From NCBI RefSeq assembly GCF_004570525.1, contig NZ_SPPZ01000001.1, positions 61,051-125,050 of the forward strand: 64,000 nucleotides of DNA. The letters are read 5' to 3'. Numbering within the stretch: position 1 is the first letter of the stretch; the number at the start of each line of letters is the position of its first letter. A program made the translations under genes and the position numbers. A model generated the notes under the pieces. The model was not told the origin of the DNA and did not search any database. It worked only from the letters and a program-made list of their open reading frames with translations. Shown here piece by piece: positions 28,856 to 39,585 of the stretch. This DNA comes from Streptococcus sp. WM07. Lineage in GTDB: Bacteria > Bacillota > Bacilli > Lactobacillales > Streptococcaceae.

Positions 28856-31295
28856 CTTCTATATCTTCTTTCATTTCTGCATCTATATTTGTAAAGGTTA
28901 CAATACGGGAGTCATCTGTCAAACGCATAATCTTAACTCCTTGAGCTGCACGACCAATTCGACTAATATCTGCCACATGAGTTCGAATAACAACTCCTTT
29001 ATCCGTCATCACCATTAAATCGTGCTCTTCATGGACCGTTCTAAGACCAACTAGTGGACCATTTTTCTCGGTAATTTTCGCCAAAATCATTCCTTTACCA
29101 CCACGATTTTTGGTTGGGAAATCTTTAGCGGGGGTCCGTTTTCCGTAACCAAGCTCTGTAATGACCACTAGATCATCTTCATCCGTTACAATGCTAGCTC
29201 CAACCACTTGATCCTGGTCTCGGAGACTAACCCCTTTCACCCCTGCAGCACCTCGACTGAGCGGACGCAAGCTACTTTCCTTAAAACGAACGGCATAGCC
29301 ATAGCGTGTACCAATCAGAATGTCTGATTCTCCATCGGTAAGAAGAACGTTAATCAATTCATCCTCATCACGGAGTTTTAAAGCTAACAAACCATTTTGA
29401 CGAATGTTCTGGAAGGCGGAAATTGGAACTCGTTTTACCACACCGAACTTGGTTGTGAAGAAGAAAAAGCCATGATCTTCCTGTTCCTTCGTTACATTTA
29501 TCAAGGTTTGAATACTTTCCCCTTCATCTAATTTCAAGAGGTTAATAATTGGTAAACCTTTAGCCGTACGACCATATTCAGGGATTTCGTAGCCTTTAAG
29601 GCGATACACTCGTCCTCGATTGGTGAAGAAGAGAAGATAGTCGTGTGTGCTAGTAGATACTAATTGGCTAACAAAATCATCATCTTTGACACCCGTACCT
29701 TGAACACCACGACCGCCCCGTTTCTGTGCAGTAAACTCAGATTGGTCTAAGCGTTTGATATAGCCCTTATTAGAGAGGGTAACGAGTACGGCACTTTCTT
29801 CAATTAAGTCTTCATCTTCTAGGCTAAGAACTTCTCCGACCATCAGTTCAGTTCTACGAGGATCAGCATATTTTTGTTTGATTTCATCTAACTCTTCTTG
29901 AATAATTTGCTTCACACGTTCTGGTTTAGCTAGGATATCTGCTAGATCTGCAATTAATTCTAAGAGCTGGTCATATTCCGATTGAATTTTATCTCGTTCT
30001 AAGCCTGTCAATCGGCGAAGACGCATATCTAGGATAGCTTGACTTTGCCGCTCTGACAGGTTGAAACGCTCTATTAACTCAGTTTGAGCTTGGGCATCTG
30101 TTTCGCTATTCCGAATAATCTGGATGACTTCATCAATATGATCTAATGCAATTAAAAGACCTGCTAAGATGTGCGCTCGAGCTTCTGCTTTTTCCTTATC
30201 AAAACGAGTCCGACGAACTACAACATCTGTCTGATGCTCAATATAAGCACCAAGTATTTCACGAAGAGAGAGAATTTTGGGTACACCATTGTGAATGGCC
30301 AGCATATTAAAAGAGAAGTTGGTCTGCATTTGAGTCAATTTGAAAAGGTTATTCAAAATAACTGTTGCAGATGCATCTCTTCGAATCTCAATGACAAAGC
30401 GAACACCTTCACGGTTGGACTCGTCTCGGACAGCGGTAATCCCATCAATTCGTTTCTCTTGAACGAGCTTCACAATATGTTCTTGAACTTTGGCTTTATT
30501 GACCATATAAGGAAATTCTGTAACAACAATCCGTTCCCTGCCAGAATTTGTTTCTTCTATCTCTGTCCGAGATCGAAGAACAATTGATCCCTTACCAGTC
30601 TCATAAGCTCGATGAATACCTGAACGTCCCATGACAAGGGCACCTGTTGGAAAATCAGGACCAGGCAAAACTTCCATCAATTCCCGTGTTGTGACTTCCG
30701 GATTATCCATTAGCAACTTAACAGCATCAATAGATTCACCTAGGTTGTGAGGAGGAATATTAGTAGCCATACCGACTGCAATTCCCGTGGCTCCATTAAC
30801 AAGAAGATTTGGGAAACGAGAGGGAAGAATGGCCGGTTCCTGCTCACTACCATCATAGTTAGGAACGAAATTAACAGTATCCTTATTAATATCCCGTAGT
30901 AGTTCTAAAGCAATCTTACTCATACGGGCTTCAGTATAACGCTGGGCAGCTGCACCATCACCATCCATGGACCCAAAGTTTCCATGACCATCGACTAGCA
31001 TATGCCGATAAGACCACCACTGAGCCATCCGTACCATAGCCTCATAAATAGAGGAATCTCCGTGTGGATGGTATTTACCCATAACATCCCCGGTAATCCG
31101 AGCAGATTTCTTATGAGGTTTATCAGGGCTTACTCCCAGATCATACATTCCGTAAAGAATACGGCGATGAACAGGTTTCAACCCGTCTCGAACATCTGGT
31201 AAAGCCCGAGACACGATAACACTCATGGCATAGTCGATAAAGCTCGACTTCATTTCTTTCGTTAAATTTACATCAACAAGGTGTTTATCCTGCAT
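28842..31295 (-). CDS. gyrA: DNA gyrase subunit A
   Basis: Type II topoisomerase subunit introducing negative supercoils with GyrB. At 817 residues it has the breakage-reunion domain with the active-site Tyr in [12 protein letters not shown] and a C-terminal beta-pinwheel with the GyrA box QRGGRGVQG. The quinolone-resistance region reads [12 protein letters not shown], with Ser81 and Glu85 in the susceptible state. The start at 31295 has AAGG eight bases upstream; an upstream in-frame TTG at 31301 is less likely. Confidence 0.98.
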   Translation of the reverse strand: MQDKHLVDVNLTKEMKSSFIDYAMSVIVSRALPDVRDGLKPVHRRILYGMYDLGVSPDKPHKKSARITGDVMGKYHPHGDSSIYEAMVRMAQWWSYRHMLVDGHGNFGSMDGDGAAAQRYTEARMSKIALELLRDINKDTVNFVPNYDGSEQEPAILPSRFPNLLVNGATGIAVGMATNIPPHNLGESIDAVKLLMDNPEVTTRELMEVLPGPDFPTGALVMGRSGIHRAYETGKGSIVLRSRTEIEETNSGRERIVVTEFPYMVNKAKVQEHIVKLVQEKRIDGITAVRDESNREGVRFVIEIRRDASATVILNNLFKLTQMQTNFSFNMLAIHNGVPKILSLREILGAYIEHQTDVVVRRTRFDKEKAEARAHILAGLLIALDHIDEVIQIIRNSETDAQAQTELIERFNLSERQSQAILDMRLRRLTGLERDKIQSEYDQLLELIADLADILAKPERVKQIIQEELDEIKQKYADPRRTELMVGEVLSLEDEDLIEESAVLVTLSNKGYIKRLDQSEFTAQKRGGRGVQGTGVKDDDFVSQLVSTSTHDYLLFFTNRGRVYRLKGYEIPEYGRTAKGLPIINLLKLDEGESIQTLINVTKEQEDHGFFFFTTKFGVVKRVPISAFQNIRQNGLLALKLRDEDELINVLLTDGESDILIGTRYGYAVRFKESSLRPLSRGAAGVKGVSLRDQDQVVGASIVTDEDDLVVITELGYGKRTPAKDFPTKNRGGKGMILAKITEKNGPLVGLRTVHEEHDLMVMTDKGVVIRTHVADISRIGRAAQGVKIMRLTDDSRIVTFTNIDAEMKEDIEDGEE

Positions 31296-31326
31296 TTCCA
31301 ATGCCTTTCTCTACACAATAGTACCT

Positions 31327-31338
31327 ACAATTATAGCA
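31327..31338 (-). promoter_or_regulatory. Extended -10 promoter of gyrA
   Basis: A consensus TATAAT (31335-31330) preceded by TGC, 35 bases before the ATG. The -35 region (TGCTTT) is weak, as common with extended -10 promoters. Confidence 0.6.
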
Positions 31339-31474
31339 AAAAAAAGCTAAAAAAGCACGTTCCGCTTTGGATTCAGGCTGATGACCTAAAAATAAAAGGA
31401 TGTAGTCGGGATAAGCAAAAATCTCAACCATTCACAACAATTGACTGAGATTTCTGATAGTCCTGAAGTCAAAA

Positions 31475-31603
31475 CCACCCGTGAAAACGGGTGGCTTGTA
31501 CACCGGCTGTAAGCCGTTTCTCTCCAGCGACGCCTAAAGGCGTTCGCTGAACTTCGTTCAGGTTAGAGCTTGTATTACTTGACTATTGCCCGTAACAACG
31601 GGC
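31475..31603 (-). repeat. Cluster of five short hairpins downstream of the transposase
   Basis: In 130 bases lie hairpins at 31475-31494 (GAAA loop), about 31503-31516 (CGGCT/AGCCG), 31527-31551 (CAGCGACGCC/GGCGTTCGCTG), about 31550-31566 (CCTGAAC/GTTCAG on the minus strand) and 31588-31603 (GCCCGT/ACGGGC). Only the outermost is expected as the transposase recognition structure; the others may belong to the IS right end or form a structured RNA. Confidence 0.6.
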
Positions 31604-31605
31604 TT

Positions 31606-32079
31606 TTAACGTGTTCTGAATCCGCCATCTGAAAATGAATCCTCATATTCTTTTACACTCAGCTTATCGAGAGCAATATCATTTTTCTCTTGTTCTCGAA
31701 TGTATTTCGCTACGGTCTTTTCATTTAATCCGACTGTGCTAACGTAATAACCTCTCGCTAAAAACTTACGATTTCCATACTTATATTTCAAATTAGCATG
31801 TCTATCAAAAATCATTAAAGCACTTTTACTCTTCAAATAACCCATGAAATCAGATATTGCAAGTTTAGGTGGGATTAGTACAAGCATATGAACATGATCT
31901 GGCATCATGTGTCCTTCTATAATTTCAACACCTCGATATTTACACAAATGACGGAAAATTTCAATTAAATCTTGTCTAACCTTATAATAGATAGCTTTTC
32001 TACGGTATTTAGGTGTGAAAACTATATGATATTTGCACATCCATTTGGTATGTGATAGACTGTAACTGGTTTTAGCCAT
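31606..32079 (-). CDS. tnpA: IS200/IS605-family Y1 transposase TnpA
   Basis: A 157-residue HUH single-strand transposase. The metal-binding pair is in GHMMPDHVHMLVLIP, and the nucleophilic Tyr is expected in TVAKYIREQEKND. The protein is full length, so the element may be active. The start at 32079, following a GGGGG-rich ribosome binding site, is preferred over 32109. No tnpB accompanies it, consistent with IS200 rather than IS605. Confidence 0.93.
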   Translation of the reverse strand: MAKTSYSLSHTKWMCKYHIVFTPKYRRKAIYYKVRQDLIEIFRHLCKYRGVEIIEGHMMPDHVHMLVLIPPKLAISDFMGYLKSKSALMIFDRHANLKYKYGNRKFLARGYYVSTVGLNEKTVAKYIREQEKNDIALDKLSVKEYEDSFSDGGFRTR

Positions 32080-32225
32080 TTCTTTTCCCCCTTTATCTAA
32101 CCTGAACAATTAGATTATATCAGGAAAAAGAAATGGAAGCTCAAAGCCTTGTCAGCCACCAGCATAGCTGGTGGTTTTCTTGTTTTTCTCTTCGAGAAAA
32201 ACTGGCTAGAAGCCACAATAAAAAA

Positions 32226-32244
32226 GCGGCTGTTTTACAGCCGC
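32226..32244 (-). terminator. Terminator after lctO
   Basis: GCGGCTG and CAGCCGC form a perfect stem around TTTTA; on the minus strand TTTTTT follows. It lies eight bases past the lctO stop. Confidence 0.9.
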
Positions 32245-32252
32245 CTCAAAGA

Positions 32253-33389
32253 TTAATACAATTTCAGATCACGTGAATCTACTGGGAAACTTGGGTTGTA
32301 TGGGTTATGACGCAAGTTTGTTTTCTTCACATCCTCAATAGTCTGTGCCCCAGCTAATTGCATAACAGTCTTCAATTCACTATTCAAGTGTTCAAAGACT
32401 TGACGAACACCAACACTTCCTCCAAGGCTCAATCCGTAAATAACCGGACGTCCAATTGCAACAAGATCTGCACCTGATGCCAATGCTTTAAAGACATGCT
32501 GACCACGGCGAACACCAGAGTCAAATACAATTGGAACACGTTTGTCAACAGCTTCTGCAACTTCTTGAAGAGAATCAAACGCTGCTGGTCCACCATCAAT
32601 TTGGCGTCCTCCATGGTTAGTTACCCAAATACCAGAAGCTCCAGCACCAAGAGAACGTTCCACATCTTCTTTACATTGAGGTCCTTTTACATAGACAGGA
32701 AGACCTGAATATTCTGCAATGAATTCAACGTCACGAGGAGATAATTTTTGTTTAGCTGATTCGTAGACAAAGTCCATTGTCTTACCAGCACCATCTGGAA
32801 GGTACTCTTCAACAATTGGCATACCAACTGGGAATACAAATCCGTTACGTTTATCCACCTCACGGTTTCCGCCTACTGTAGCATCTGCGGTTAGTACAAT
32901 CGCTTTATAGCCTTGTTCTTTTACACGGTCCATAATGTGACGGTTAATACCGTCATCTTTACTGAAGTAGAATTGGAACCACTGTGGACTACCATTCAAT
33001 GCTTGGGTAATCTCAGGTAGGTCTGTTGTTGAATAAGAACTAGTTGTATAAAGAGATCCGAACTCATGAACACCTTTTGCTGTAGCAACCTCACCTTGCT
33101 CATTAGCAAGTTTATGTGCCGCAACAGGCGCCAGGATAATTGGAGAAGTCAATTTATCTCCGTAAATCTCTACTTCAGTTGATGGATTTTCAACATTCAT
33201 CAACGTATGGGGTACAATTAGCTTATGGTTAAATGCCCGGATATTTTCCCGAAGAGTAAATGTATCTTCTGCTCCACTGGCGATATAGCCAAATGCCGCT
33301 TTAGGAATAACCTTTTGAGCCATTGGTTCTAAGTCATAAGTGTTAATAAAATCAATAGGCCCTTCTGCATTACTTGTTTTGAAAACCAT
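32253..33389 (-). CDS. lctO: L-lactate oxidase (H2O2 forming)
   Basis: FMN enzyme oxidising L-lactate with O2 to pyruvate and H2O2. At 378 residues it has an alpha-hydroxy-acid oxidase barrel, with YIASGAEDTFTLREN near the N terminus, APVAAHKLAN, FQFYFSKDD, the FMN Lys in VYVKGPQ and the catalytic His in WVTNHGGRQIDGGPA. With SpxB it converts the end product lactate back to pyruvate and on to acetyl phosphate, releasing two peroxides. It is divergent from ldh and shares its control region. In many streptococci lctO is not next to ldh, so the arrangement may be lineage-specific. Confidence 0.96.
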   Translation of the reverse strand: MVFKTSNAEGPIDFINTYDLEPMAQKVIPKAAFGYIASGAEDTFTLRENIRAFNHKLIVPHTLMNVENPSTEVEIYGDKLTSPIILAPVAAHKLANEQGEVATAKGVHEFGSLYTTSSYSTTDLPEITQALNGSPQWFQFYFSKDDGINRHIMDRVKEQGYKAIVLTADATVGGNREVDKRNGFVFPVGMPIVEEYLPDGAGKTMDFVYESAKQKLSPRDVEFIAEYSGLPVYVKGPQCKEDVERSLGAGASGIWVTNHGGRQIDGGPAAFDSLQEVAEAVDKRVPIVFDSGVRRGQHVFKALASGADLVAIGRPVIYGLSLGGSVGVRQVFEHLNSELKTVMQLAGAQTIEDVKKTNLRHNPYNPSFPVDSRDLKLY

Positions 33390-33431
33390 AGCAAATCCTC
33401 CTTAATTTGAATCAGCTTTTTTATGGAGTTA

Positions 33432-33450
33432 GTTAGTTTTCTTAACTAAC
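33432..33450 (-). promoter_or_regulatory. Inverted repeat in the lctO leader
   Basis: GTTAGTT and AACTAAC form seven-base arms around five bases, starting a few bases after the expected lctO transcription start. A similar repeat stands in the guaC leader at 51500-51520. It could be an operator or an RNA hairpin. Confidence 0.5.
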
Positions 33451-33459
33451 CTCTATTAC

Positions 33460-33488
33460 ATTATAACATTTTTTGTATCCGCTTCCAA
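33460..33488 (-). promoter_or_regulatory. Promoter of lctO
   Basis: TTGGAA (33488-33483), a 17-base spacer and a consensus TATAAT (33465-33460) preceded by TGT, giving an extended -10. Confidence 0.8.
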
Positions 33489-33519
33489 TAATTCTGCTCA
33501 TTTTTCACAAAAAATAAGT

Positions 33520-33535
33520 ATTTAAACGTTTACAT
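33520..33535. promoter_or_regulatory. cre-like site between lctO and ldh
   Basis: ATTTAAACGTTTACAT matches the CcpA consensus with one mismatch in either direction. It lies 12 bases upstream of the ldh -35 box, an activating position, and about 75 bases upstream of the lctO start. Confidence 0.65.
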
Positions 33536-33547
33536 TTTCTATTCCTA

Positions 33548-33576
33548 TCGACAAAATGCTTTTAGGGTGGTAGAAT
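33548..33576 (+). promoter_or_regulatory. Promoter of ldh
   Basis: TCGACA, a 17-base spacer and TAGAAT, with a leader of about 47 bases and AAAAGGAG before the ATG. Confidence 0.7.
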
Positions 33577-33626
33577 GAACATTGTGAGAGAGATAACTCT
33601 CTTTAAAAAGAAAAGGAGATGTTTAG

Positions 33627-34610
<984 letters not shown>

Positions 34611-34619
34611 TTTTTAATG

Positions 34620-34648
34620 ACGATCATACTTAGTATGGTCGTTTTTTA
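34620..34648 (+). terminator. Terminator after ldh
   Basis: ACGATCATAC pairs with GTATGGTCGT around a three-base loop, followed by TTTTTATT. Confidence 0.88.
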
Positions 34649-34667
34649 TTTCTTACCTTTAGATTCG

Positions 34668-34704
34668 AAACCCCCTCAATGAACAGAACTCATTGAGGGG
34701 GTTT
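34668..34704. terminator. Terminator after potD, bidirectional
   Basis: AAACCCCCTCAATGA pairs perfectly with TCATTGAGGGGGTTT around a seven-base loop. It lies 60 bases beyond the potD stop and could also back up the ldh terminator. Confidence 0.85.
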
Positions 34705-34764
34705 ATCTAGAAATTATGAAAAGCAATTTAGTTTTCAATCGCTTATCTTAGTGTTCTCAAAATA

Positions 34765-35835
34765 TTATTTGGGATACATTTTAAATTGTAGGAAAAGATC
34801 ATTATAGATCCCCAACCACTTAGGACCTAGATTTTGGTAAACTTCTAAATTTTGCTTGGCTTCCTCTGATGGATAAAATGCTTGATTTAAACGTAATTCA
34901 TCTGGTAATTCAGCCTGGGCTGTCAGATTAGGGGTTGAGTAGCCAATGTATTTTGCATTTTGTAAGGCCACATCCGGTTGTAACATAAAATTGATAAAGG
35001 CGTAAGCAGCCTCGCGATTTTTCACTGTATGCGGAATAACAATATTATCAAACCAAAGATTGGAGCCTTCTGGAGGAACCACATAGTGGAGATGCTCATT
35101 TTCATCTAACATTTGTCGTGCTTCGCCTGAAAAGGTCACTCCAATTCCAGCATTATTCTGAATCATGTATAGTTTCATTTCATCAGCAACAATGGCTTTA
35201 ATATTAGGTGTCAACTGATACAGATGATCGGTTGCTTGTTGTAATTCCTCCATTTTCTGACTATTGATGGAAAAACCAAGAGAATTAAGGCTAAGCCCCA
35301 TGACTTCTCGAGCGCCATCAATAAGCATAATTTGATTTTTATAGTTTGGATTCCACAAATCAACCCAATGCTGTGGGGGTTCCTTAATGATCTGATCATT
35401 GTAAACAATTCCTAAAGTTCCCCAAAAATAAGGGATGGAATAAGTATTCTGAGGATCAAAACTTTGGTTTAGGAAGGACGGATCAATATGTTCGAGTCCT
35501 TTAATTTTACTAGAATCTAATTTCTCCAGTAAGCCTTCCTGAATCATTTTTTGAATCATATACTCACTCGGAATCGCGATATCATAAGTCGTTCCGCCTT
35601 GTTTAACTTTCGTATACATGGCCTCATTGGAATCGAAGGTTTCATACTGAACGCGAATTCCCGTTTCTTTTGTAAAACGCTTAAGCAAATCTGGATCGAT
35701 GTAATCTCCCCAATTGTAGATAACTAAAGTACTTTTTTGATCTTGACTATCCTTAGGTTGCAAATGGAGAATCATTGCCCCTAGGGTAAGAAGAATTAAG
35801 CCAATTCCAACTAAAAAGCTGATTAGTTGCTTCAT
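34765..35835 (-). CDS. potD: Spermidine/putrescine ABC transporter, substrate-binding protein
   Basis: Extracellular polyamine receptor of 356 residues. It begins with a hydrophobic segment (about 4-24) but shows no lipobox Cys, so it is likely held by an uncleaved anchor or released. The mature part starts LVIYNWGDYIDPDLL and contains polyamine-pocket residues in SEYMIQKM, YFWGTLGIVYND, ADEMKLYMIQNN and SNLWFDNIVIP. It is the last gene of the murB-potABCD operon, overlapping potC by four bases. Confidence 0.95.
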   Translation of the reverse strand: MKQLISFLVGIGLILLTLGAMILHLQPKDSQDQKSTLVIYNWGDYIDPDLLKRFTKETGIRVQYETFDSNEAMYTKVKQGGTTYDIAIPSEYMIQKMIQEGLLEKLDSSKIKGLEHIDPSFLNQSFDPQNTYSIPYFWGTLGIVYNDQIIKEPPQHWVDLWNPNYKNQIMLIDGAREVMGLSLNSLGFSINSQKMEELQQATDHLYQLTPNIKAIVADEMKLYMIQNNAGIGVTFSGEARQMLDENEHLHYVVPPEGSNLWFDNIVIPHTVKNREAAYAFINFMLQPDVALQNAKYIGYSTPNLTAQAELPDELRLNQAFYPSEEAKQNLEVYQNLGPKWLGIYNDLFLQFKMYPK

Positions 35836-36605
35836 TGCTCCTCCTCCTTTTGCCTAGAAATGAAATAAAAACCAATAACCAATAAAATACTAAACAGAAA
35901 AACCAATGTAGATAAAGCGTTAATCTCTAAGGAAATTCCCCGTCTAGCACGGGAATAGATTTCAACAGCCAAAGTTGTAAAGCCATTTCCTGTCACAAAG
36001 AAAGTCACCGCAAAATCATCTAAGGAATAAGTAAAGGCCATGAAATAGGCCGCAATAATAGCTGGTGTCAAATAGGGAAAAAGAATTTCCCGTAAAACTT
36101 GAGCTTCCGATGCCCCTAAATCATAGGCGGCATGAATCATATCCTGATTCATCTCTTGCAAACGAGGCAAAACCATCAGTACTACAATTGGAATGGAAAA
36201 AGCTACATGACTTAGTAACACTGAAACAAAACCAAGCTGAAATCCAATTAGAGTAAAGAGAATCAAGAAGCTTGCTCCTGTCATAACATCCGGTGCTACA
36301 ATAAGGATATTATTGAATCCTAAAAGACTTCCTTGCATCGGCTTCTTGGCTTTATGTAAGAGAATAGCTCCAAAAGTACCAATGACTGTAGCAATACTCG
36401 AGGATAAAAAAGCCAAAAAAAAGGTTTGAGCTAAAATCAAAATAAGGCGTTCATCTGAAAAGAGAGTTGCAAAATGTTCCCAGGTAAACCCTGTGAAATC
36501 ATTCATATCTCCACCTGCATTAAAGGCATAAAAAATCAAATAGAAGATTGGGAGATATAAGAGAGCAAAAACGATGAACAAATAGAGGTTAGCTAGTTTT
36601 TTCAT
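35832..36605 (-). CDS. potC: Spermidine/putrescine ABC transporter, permease PotC
   Basis: Inner-membrane permease of 257 residues with about six helices and the EAA loop in AYDLGASEAQVLREILFPYL. ATG 36605 overlaps the potB stop (ATGA); the longer frame to 36689 lies inside potB and is not used. It forms the channel with PotB, energised by PotA. Confidence 0.95.
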   Translation of the reverse strand: MKKLANLYLFIVFALLYLPIFYLIFYAFNAGGDMNDFTGFTWEHFATLFSDERLILILAQTFFLAFLSSSIATVIGTFGAILLHKAKKPMQGSLLGFNNILIVAPDVMTGASFLILFTLIGFQLGFVSVLLSHVAFSIPIVVLMVLPRLQEMNQDMIHAAYDLGASEAQVLREILFPYLTPAIIAAYFMAFTYSLDDFAVTFFVTGNGFTTLAVEIYSRARRGISLEINALSTLVFLFSILLVIGFYFISRQKEEEQ

Positions 36606-37408
36606 ACTTCTTTCCTCTCTCTCGTCAACCACATTGTTAAAAGCATAGCTAAAATTAGAACAACTCCGATTGTTGATCCCATTCCCCAATTTTCTGTGAT
36701 CAGAAAATGTTGCTCGATGGCCGTTCCTAGCGTAATAACACGATTCCCTCCAATCAAACGAGTCAGCATAAAGAGGCTAAGACTAGGAATGAAAACCGCT
36801 TGAACGCCTGAACGAACTCCTTTCATAGACATAGGGAAAATTACCCACCAAAAAGTTTGCCAACGGCTACCACCGAGATCATAAGAAGCATTGATCACCG
36901 ATTTATCCAACTCATCCAGAGCATGAAAAATCGGCAAAATCATAAAAGGTAACTCAATGTAAGAGCTGACTATCAAAAACGAGAAATCCGTAAAGAGTAA
37001 TTGTTGCGGGCCAATCCCTATAAATGTTAAAAACTGATTGACTGCACCATCTTGGCTAAAAATTCCTAGAAAGGCGTAGGCTTTTAAAAGAAGATTAATC
37101 CAAGTTGGCAGTATGATGAGCAACAACCAAAGTTCCTTATGCTTGAGCTGAGTTAAAAAATAAGCCATGGGATAACTAATTACAAGTGTTAGTAACGTAA
37201 TCAAACTAGCATAAAAAATAGAGTTGAATCCCATCCTCAAATAGGTTGCATTATCAGCTTGGAAAAACGTTTTAAAATTATCCAGGGAGAAGGAGCCGTC
37301 AATTGTAAAAAAAGATTGAAATACAATTAAAGCTAAGGGTGCGAGGACAAATAATAAAATCCACAGAATGTAGGGAATCGAAAAGAGATTAGTTATTCTT
37401 GTCTTCAT
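36602..37408 (-). CDS. potB: Spermidine/putrescine ABC transporter, permease PotB
   Basis: Inner-membrane permease of 268 residues with about six helices and the EAA loop in [20 protein letters not shown]. The start at 37408, after AGGAGG and six bases, overlaps the potA end by 20 bases. The longer frame to 37504 lies within potA. Confidence 0.95.
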   Translation of the reverse strand: MKTRITNLFSIPYILWILLFVLAPLALIVFQSFFTIDGSFSLDNFKTFFQADNATYLRMGFNSIFYASLITLLTLVISYPMAYFLTQLKHKELWLLLIILPTWINLLLKAYAFLGIFSQDGAVNQFLTFIGIGPQQLLFTDFSFLIVSSYIELPFMILPIFHALDELDKSVINASYDLGGSRWQTFWWVIFPMSMKGVRSGVQAVFIPSLSLFMLTRLIGGNRVITLGTAIEQHFLITENWGMGSTIGVVLILAMLLTMWLTRERKEV

Positions 37409-38546
37409 CTCGCTCCTCCTCAATCGCATGGATAAGGCCAGCTTCTTGTTCATCCATGTCAACGTACTCTTCAATACGAGCATCGAATTCTTCCTCGGTC
37501 TCATTTAACCGCATAATATGAATATCTTCGGGCTCAAAATCTAAGCCAATGACTTCTCCCACAATGGCTTTTCGAGTTGAATGAATCATCCACTCATTAC
37601 CAAGTTCATCGTAGGCAATAATTTCATAATGAACACCACGGAATACTTGCGTATCAACCGTTACCTGAAGTTTACCTTCGTCTGGTAAGGTGATGCGTAA
37701 ATCTTCTGGTCGAATGACAACCTCAACTGATTCACGAGGGCGCATCCCTCCATCAACTGCTTCAAATCGTTGCCCATTAAATTCAACCAAATAATCTTCA
37801 ATCATCGTTCCTGGAAGAATATTGGATTCTCCAATAAAGCTCGCTACAAAATGGTTGATAGGTTCATCATAGATATCTACAGGAGTACCAGACTGAACGA
37901 TTTCTCCCTCATTCATCACAAAAATCCAGTCGCTCATGGCCAAGGCCTCTTCTTGATCATGGGTGACAAAGACAAAGGTAATCCCCAAACGTTGTTGTAA
38001 CTCACGCAGTTCGTATTGCATATCTGTTCGCAATTTTAAATCAAGAGCAGACAGAGGTTCATCCAGTAAAACGACACGAGGCTGATTGATAATCGCACGT
38101 GCAATCGCAACTCGTTGTCTCTGCCCCCCAGATAGTTTTTGAATCGAGCGTTTTTCATAGCCAGATAATTGAACCATTTTCAAAACCTGACGAACGCGTT
38201 CAGCAACTTCTTCCTTATCAACTTTACGAACCTTAAGCGGGAAGGCGACATTATCAAACACGTTCATATGCGGAAATAAGGCATATGACTGGAATACAGT
38301 ATGAACATCCCTCTGATTGATAGGAACACCGTTGAGACGATTCCCATCTAAGAAGATATCTCCTGATGATGGATCTAATAAACCGGCAATCATATTCAGA
38401 ATGGTTGATTTTCCCGAACCTGATGCTCCAAGTAGGGTGTAAAACTTCCCTTCTTCGAGTTCAAAATTAATATCTTTTAAAACCTGGGTTCCCGTATCCT
38501 CATAGACTTTGGATACATGCCGAAATTTGATGATTGGTTGTTTCAC
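37389..38546 (-). CDS. potA: Spermidine/putrescine ABC transporter, ATPase PotA
   Basis: ATPase subunit of 385 residues: Walker [10 protein letters not shown], signature [14 protein letters not shown], Walker [14 protein letters not shown]-loop FVTHDQEEA, then a C-terminal TOBE regulatory domain. The C-terminal 50 residues are strongly acidic ([18 protein letters not shown]). The start codon is GTG at 38546, overlapping the murB stop (GTGA). It powers polyamine import with PotBC and PotD. Confidence 0.96.
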   Translation of the reverse strand: MKQPIIKFRHVSKVYEDTGTQVLKDINFELEEGKFYTLLGASGSGKSTILNMIAGLLDPSSGDIFLDGNRLNGVPINQRDVHTVFQSYALFPHMNVFDNVAFPLKVRKVDKEEVAERVRQVLKMVQLSGYEKRSIQKLSGGQRQRVAIARAIINQPRVVLLDEPLSALDLKLRTDMQYELRELQQRLGITFVFVTHDQEEALAMSDWIFVMNEGEIVQSGTPVDIYDEPINHFVASFIGESNILPGTMIEDYLVEFNGQRFEAVDGGMRPRESVEVVIRPEDLRITLPDEGKLQVTVDTQVFRGVHYEIIAYDELGNEWMIHSTRKAIVGEVIGLDFEPEDIHIMRLNETEEEFDARIEEYVDMDEQEAGLIHAIEEERDEDKNN

Positions 38547-39448
38547 TCGTAGTCTCCAATAATTCTAACCTCAGGCTCTAAGTGTACACCTGCATGTTCT
38601 TCTACCCGTTCGATAACTTCTTGAATCAGTTGCTCATAATCAGCGGCTGTCCCATCATAGCGATTAACCATGAAACCAGCATGTTTGGTTGATACTTCTA
38701 CACCACCAATTCGATGTCCTTTTAAATGAGCTTCTGAGATTAATTGACCTGCAAAATGCCCAGGTGGACGTTTAAATACAGAACCACAACTTGGATATTC
38801 CAAGGGTTGTTTCAACTCTCTTAAATGTGTCAAGCGCTTCATTTCTTGTTCAATCGACTGATGATCTCCTGGCTTGAGAGAAAACTTCGCTGAGATTACA
38901 ATATCCCCAGTCGCTTGAATAGCTGAATGGCGATAGCCAAAACGCATATCTCTGTTTTCTAATTTTTTGATTTCCCCTGCTTTGGTCAAAATCGTACAAG
39001 ACTCTAAAACATGACCAATCTCACCGCCATAAGCTCCGGCATTCATGAAAACAGCTCCACCAACGCTACCTGGAATTCCACAAGCAAATTCAAAACCTGA
39101 CAAGCTATGATGTAAGGCAACATGTGTTGTTTGAATTAGATTTGCTCCAGCCTCTGCTTCAATCATGTAACCATCAACCGAAATGTGATTCAGATGGTTG
39201 AACATAATCACAAATCCTCGAACTCCACCATCTCGAATGATAATATTGCTAGAGTTTCCCAAAACCATCCATGGAATGTTTTCTCGATTAGCCAATTTCA
39301 CGATTCGTAATACCTCATACTTGTTACGTGGAAAGACCAAATAATCAACAGGTCCACCTACCTTAGTATAAGTAAATTCCTTTAAGGGATGATTAAAGCG
39401 AATATCTATTCCCTCTAATTCTTGTTGAATCATCTCTCTACTCATCAT
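38543..39448 (-). CDS. murB: UDP-N-acetylenolpyruvoylglucosamine reductase
   Basis: FAD and NADPH enzyme making UDP-N-acetylmuramate for peptidoglycan. At 301 residues it has [14 protein letters not shown], the FAD stretch ILGN-like [14 protein letters not shown], the core [21 protein letters not shown], the catalytic Ser in [10 protein letters not shown] and the late Glu in [10 protein letters not shown]. Tandem ATGs at 39448 and 39445 follow AAGGATGAGAAG. Heading the pot operon, it is the usual streptococcal murB-potABCD linkage. Confidence 0.95.
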   Translation of the reverse strand: MMSREMIQQELEGIDIRFNHPLKEFTYTKVGGPVDYLVFPRNKYEVLRIVKLANRENIPWMVLGNSSNIIIRDGGVRGFVIMFNHLNHISVDGYMIEAEAGANLIQTTHVALHHSLSGFEFACGIPGSVGGAVFMNAGAYGGEIGHVLESCTILTKAGEIKKLENRDMRFGYRHSAIQATGDIVISAKFSLKPGDHQSIEQEMKRLTHLRELKQPLEYPSCGSVFKRPPGHFAGQLISEAHLKGHRIGGVEVSTKHAGFMVNRYDGTAADYEQLIQEVIERVEEHAGVHLEPEVRIIGDYE

Positions 39449-39477
39449 CTTCTCATCCTTTGTTTTAATCATCTTTC

Positions 39478-39486
39478 ATTATACCA
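39478..39486 (-). promoter_or_regulatory. Extended -10 promoter of murB-potABCD
   Basis: TGGTATAAT, an extended -10 box, 30 bases before the murB start and downstream of the engB terminator. No good -35 is seen. Confidence 0.6.
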
Positions 39487-39548
39487 TCTTTTCTCCTAAA
39501 AATTGCTCCGATTAGCAAATCGACTAGCAATTTCGGTTCCACTAAAAA

Positions 39549-39573
39549 GAGGTGGGATTTTCGGCTCCACCTC
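39549..39573 (-). terminator. Terminator after engB
   Basis: GAGGTGG and CCACCTC form the stem around an 11-base loop; on the minus strand TTTTTAG follows. It lies 13 bases past the engB stop. Confidence 0.85.
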
Positions 39574-39585
39574 AATACAATCGTT

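Larger units (their letters stand above)
31471..32180 (-). mobile_element. IS200-type insertion sequence
   Basis: About 0.7 kb holding an intact Y1 transposase and subterminal hairpins but no terminal inverted repeats, as typical of IS200. The upstream hairpin (32156-32174, CCACCAGC/GCTGGTGG) and the downstream hairpin (31475-31494, CCACCCGT/ACGGGTGG) probably mark the left and right ends. Exact ends cannot be fixed without an empty site. It sits between gyrA and lctO and interrupts neither gene. Confidence 0.8.

Noticed and set aside
28842-31295. Possible fluoroquinolone-resistance allele in gyrA
   Set aside because: Ser81 and Glu85 are the wild-type residues.
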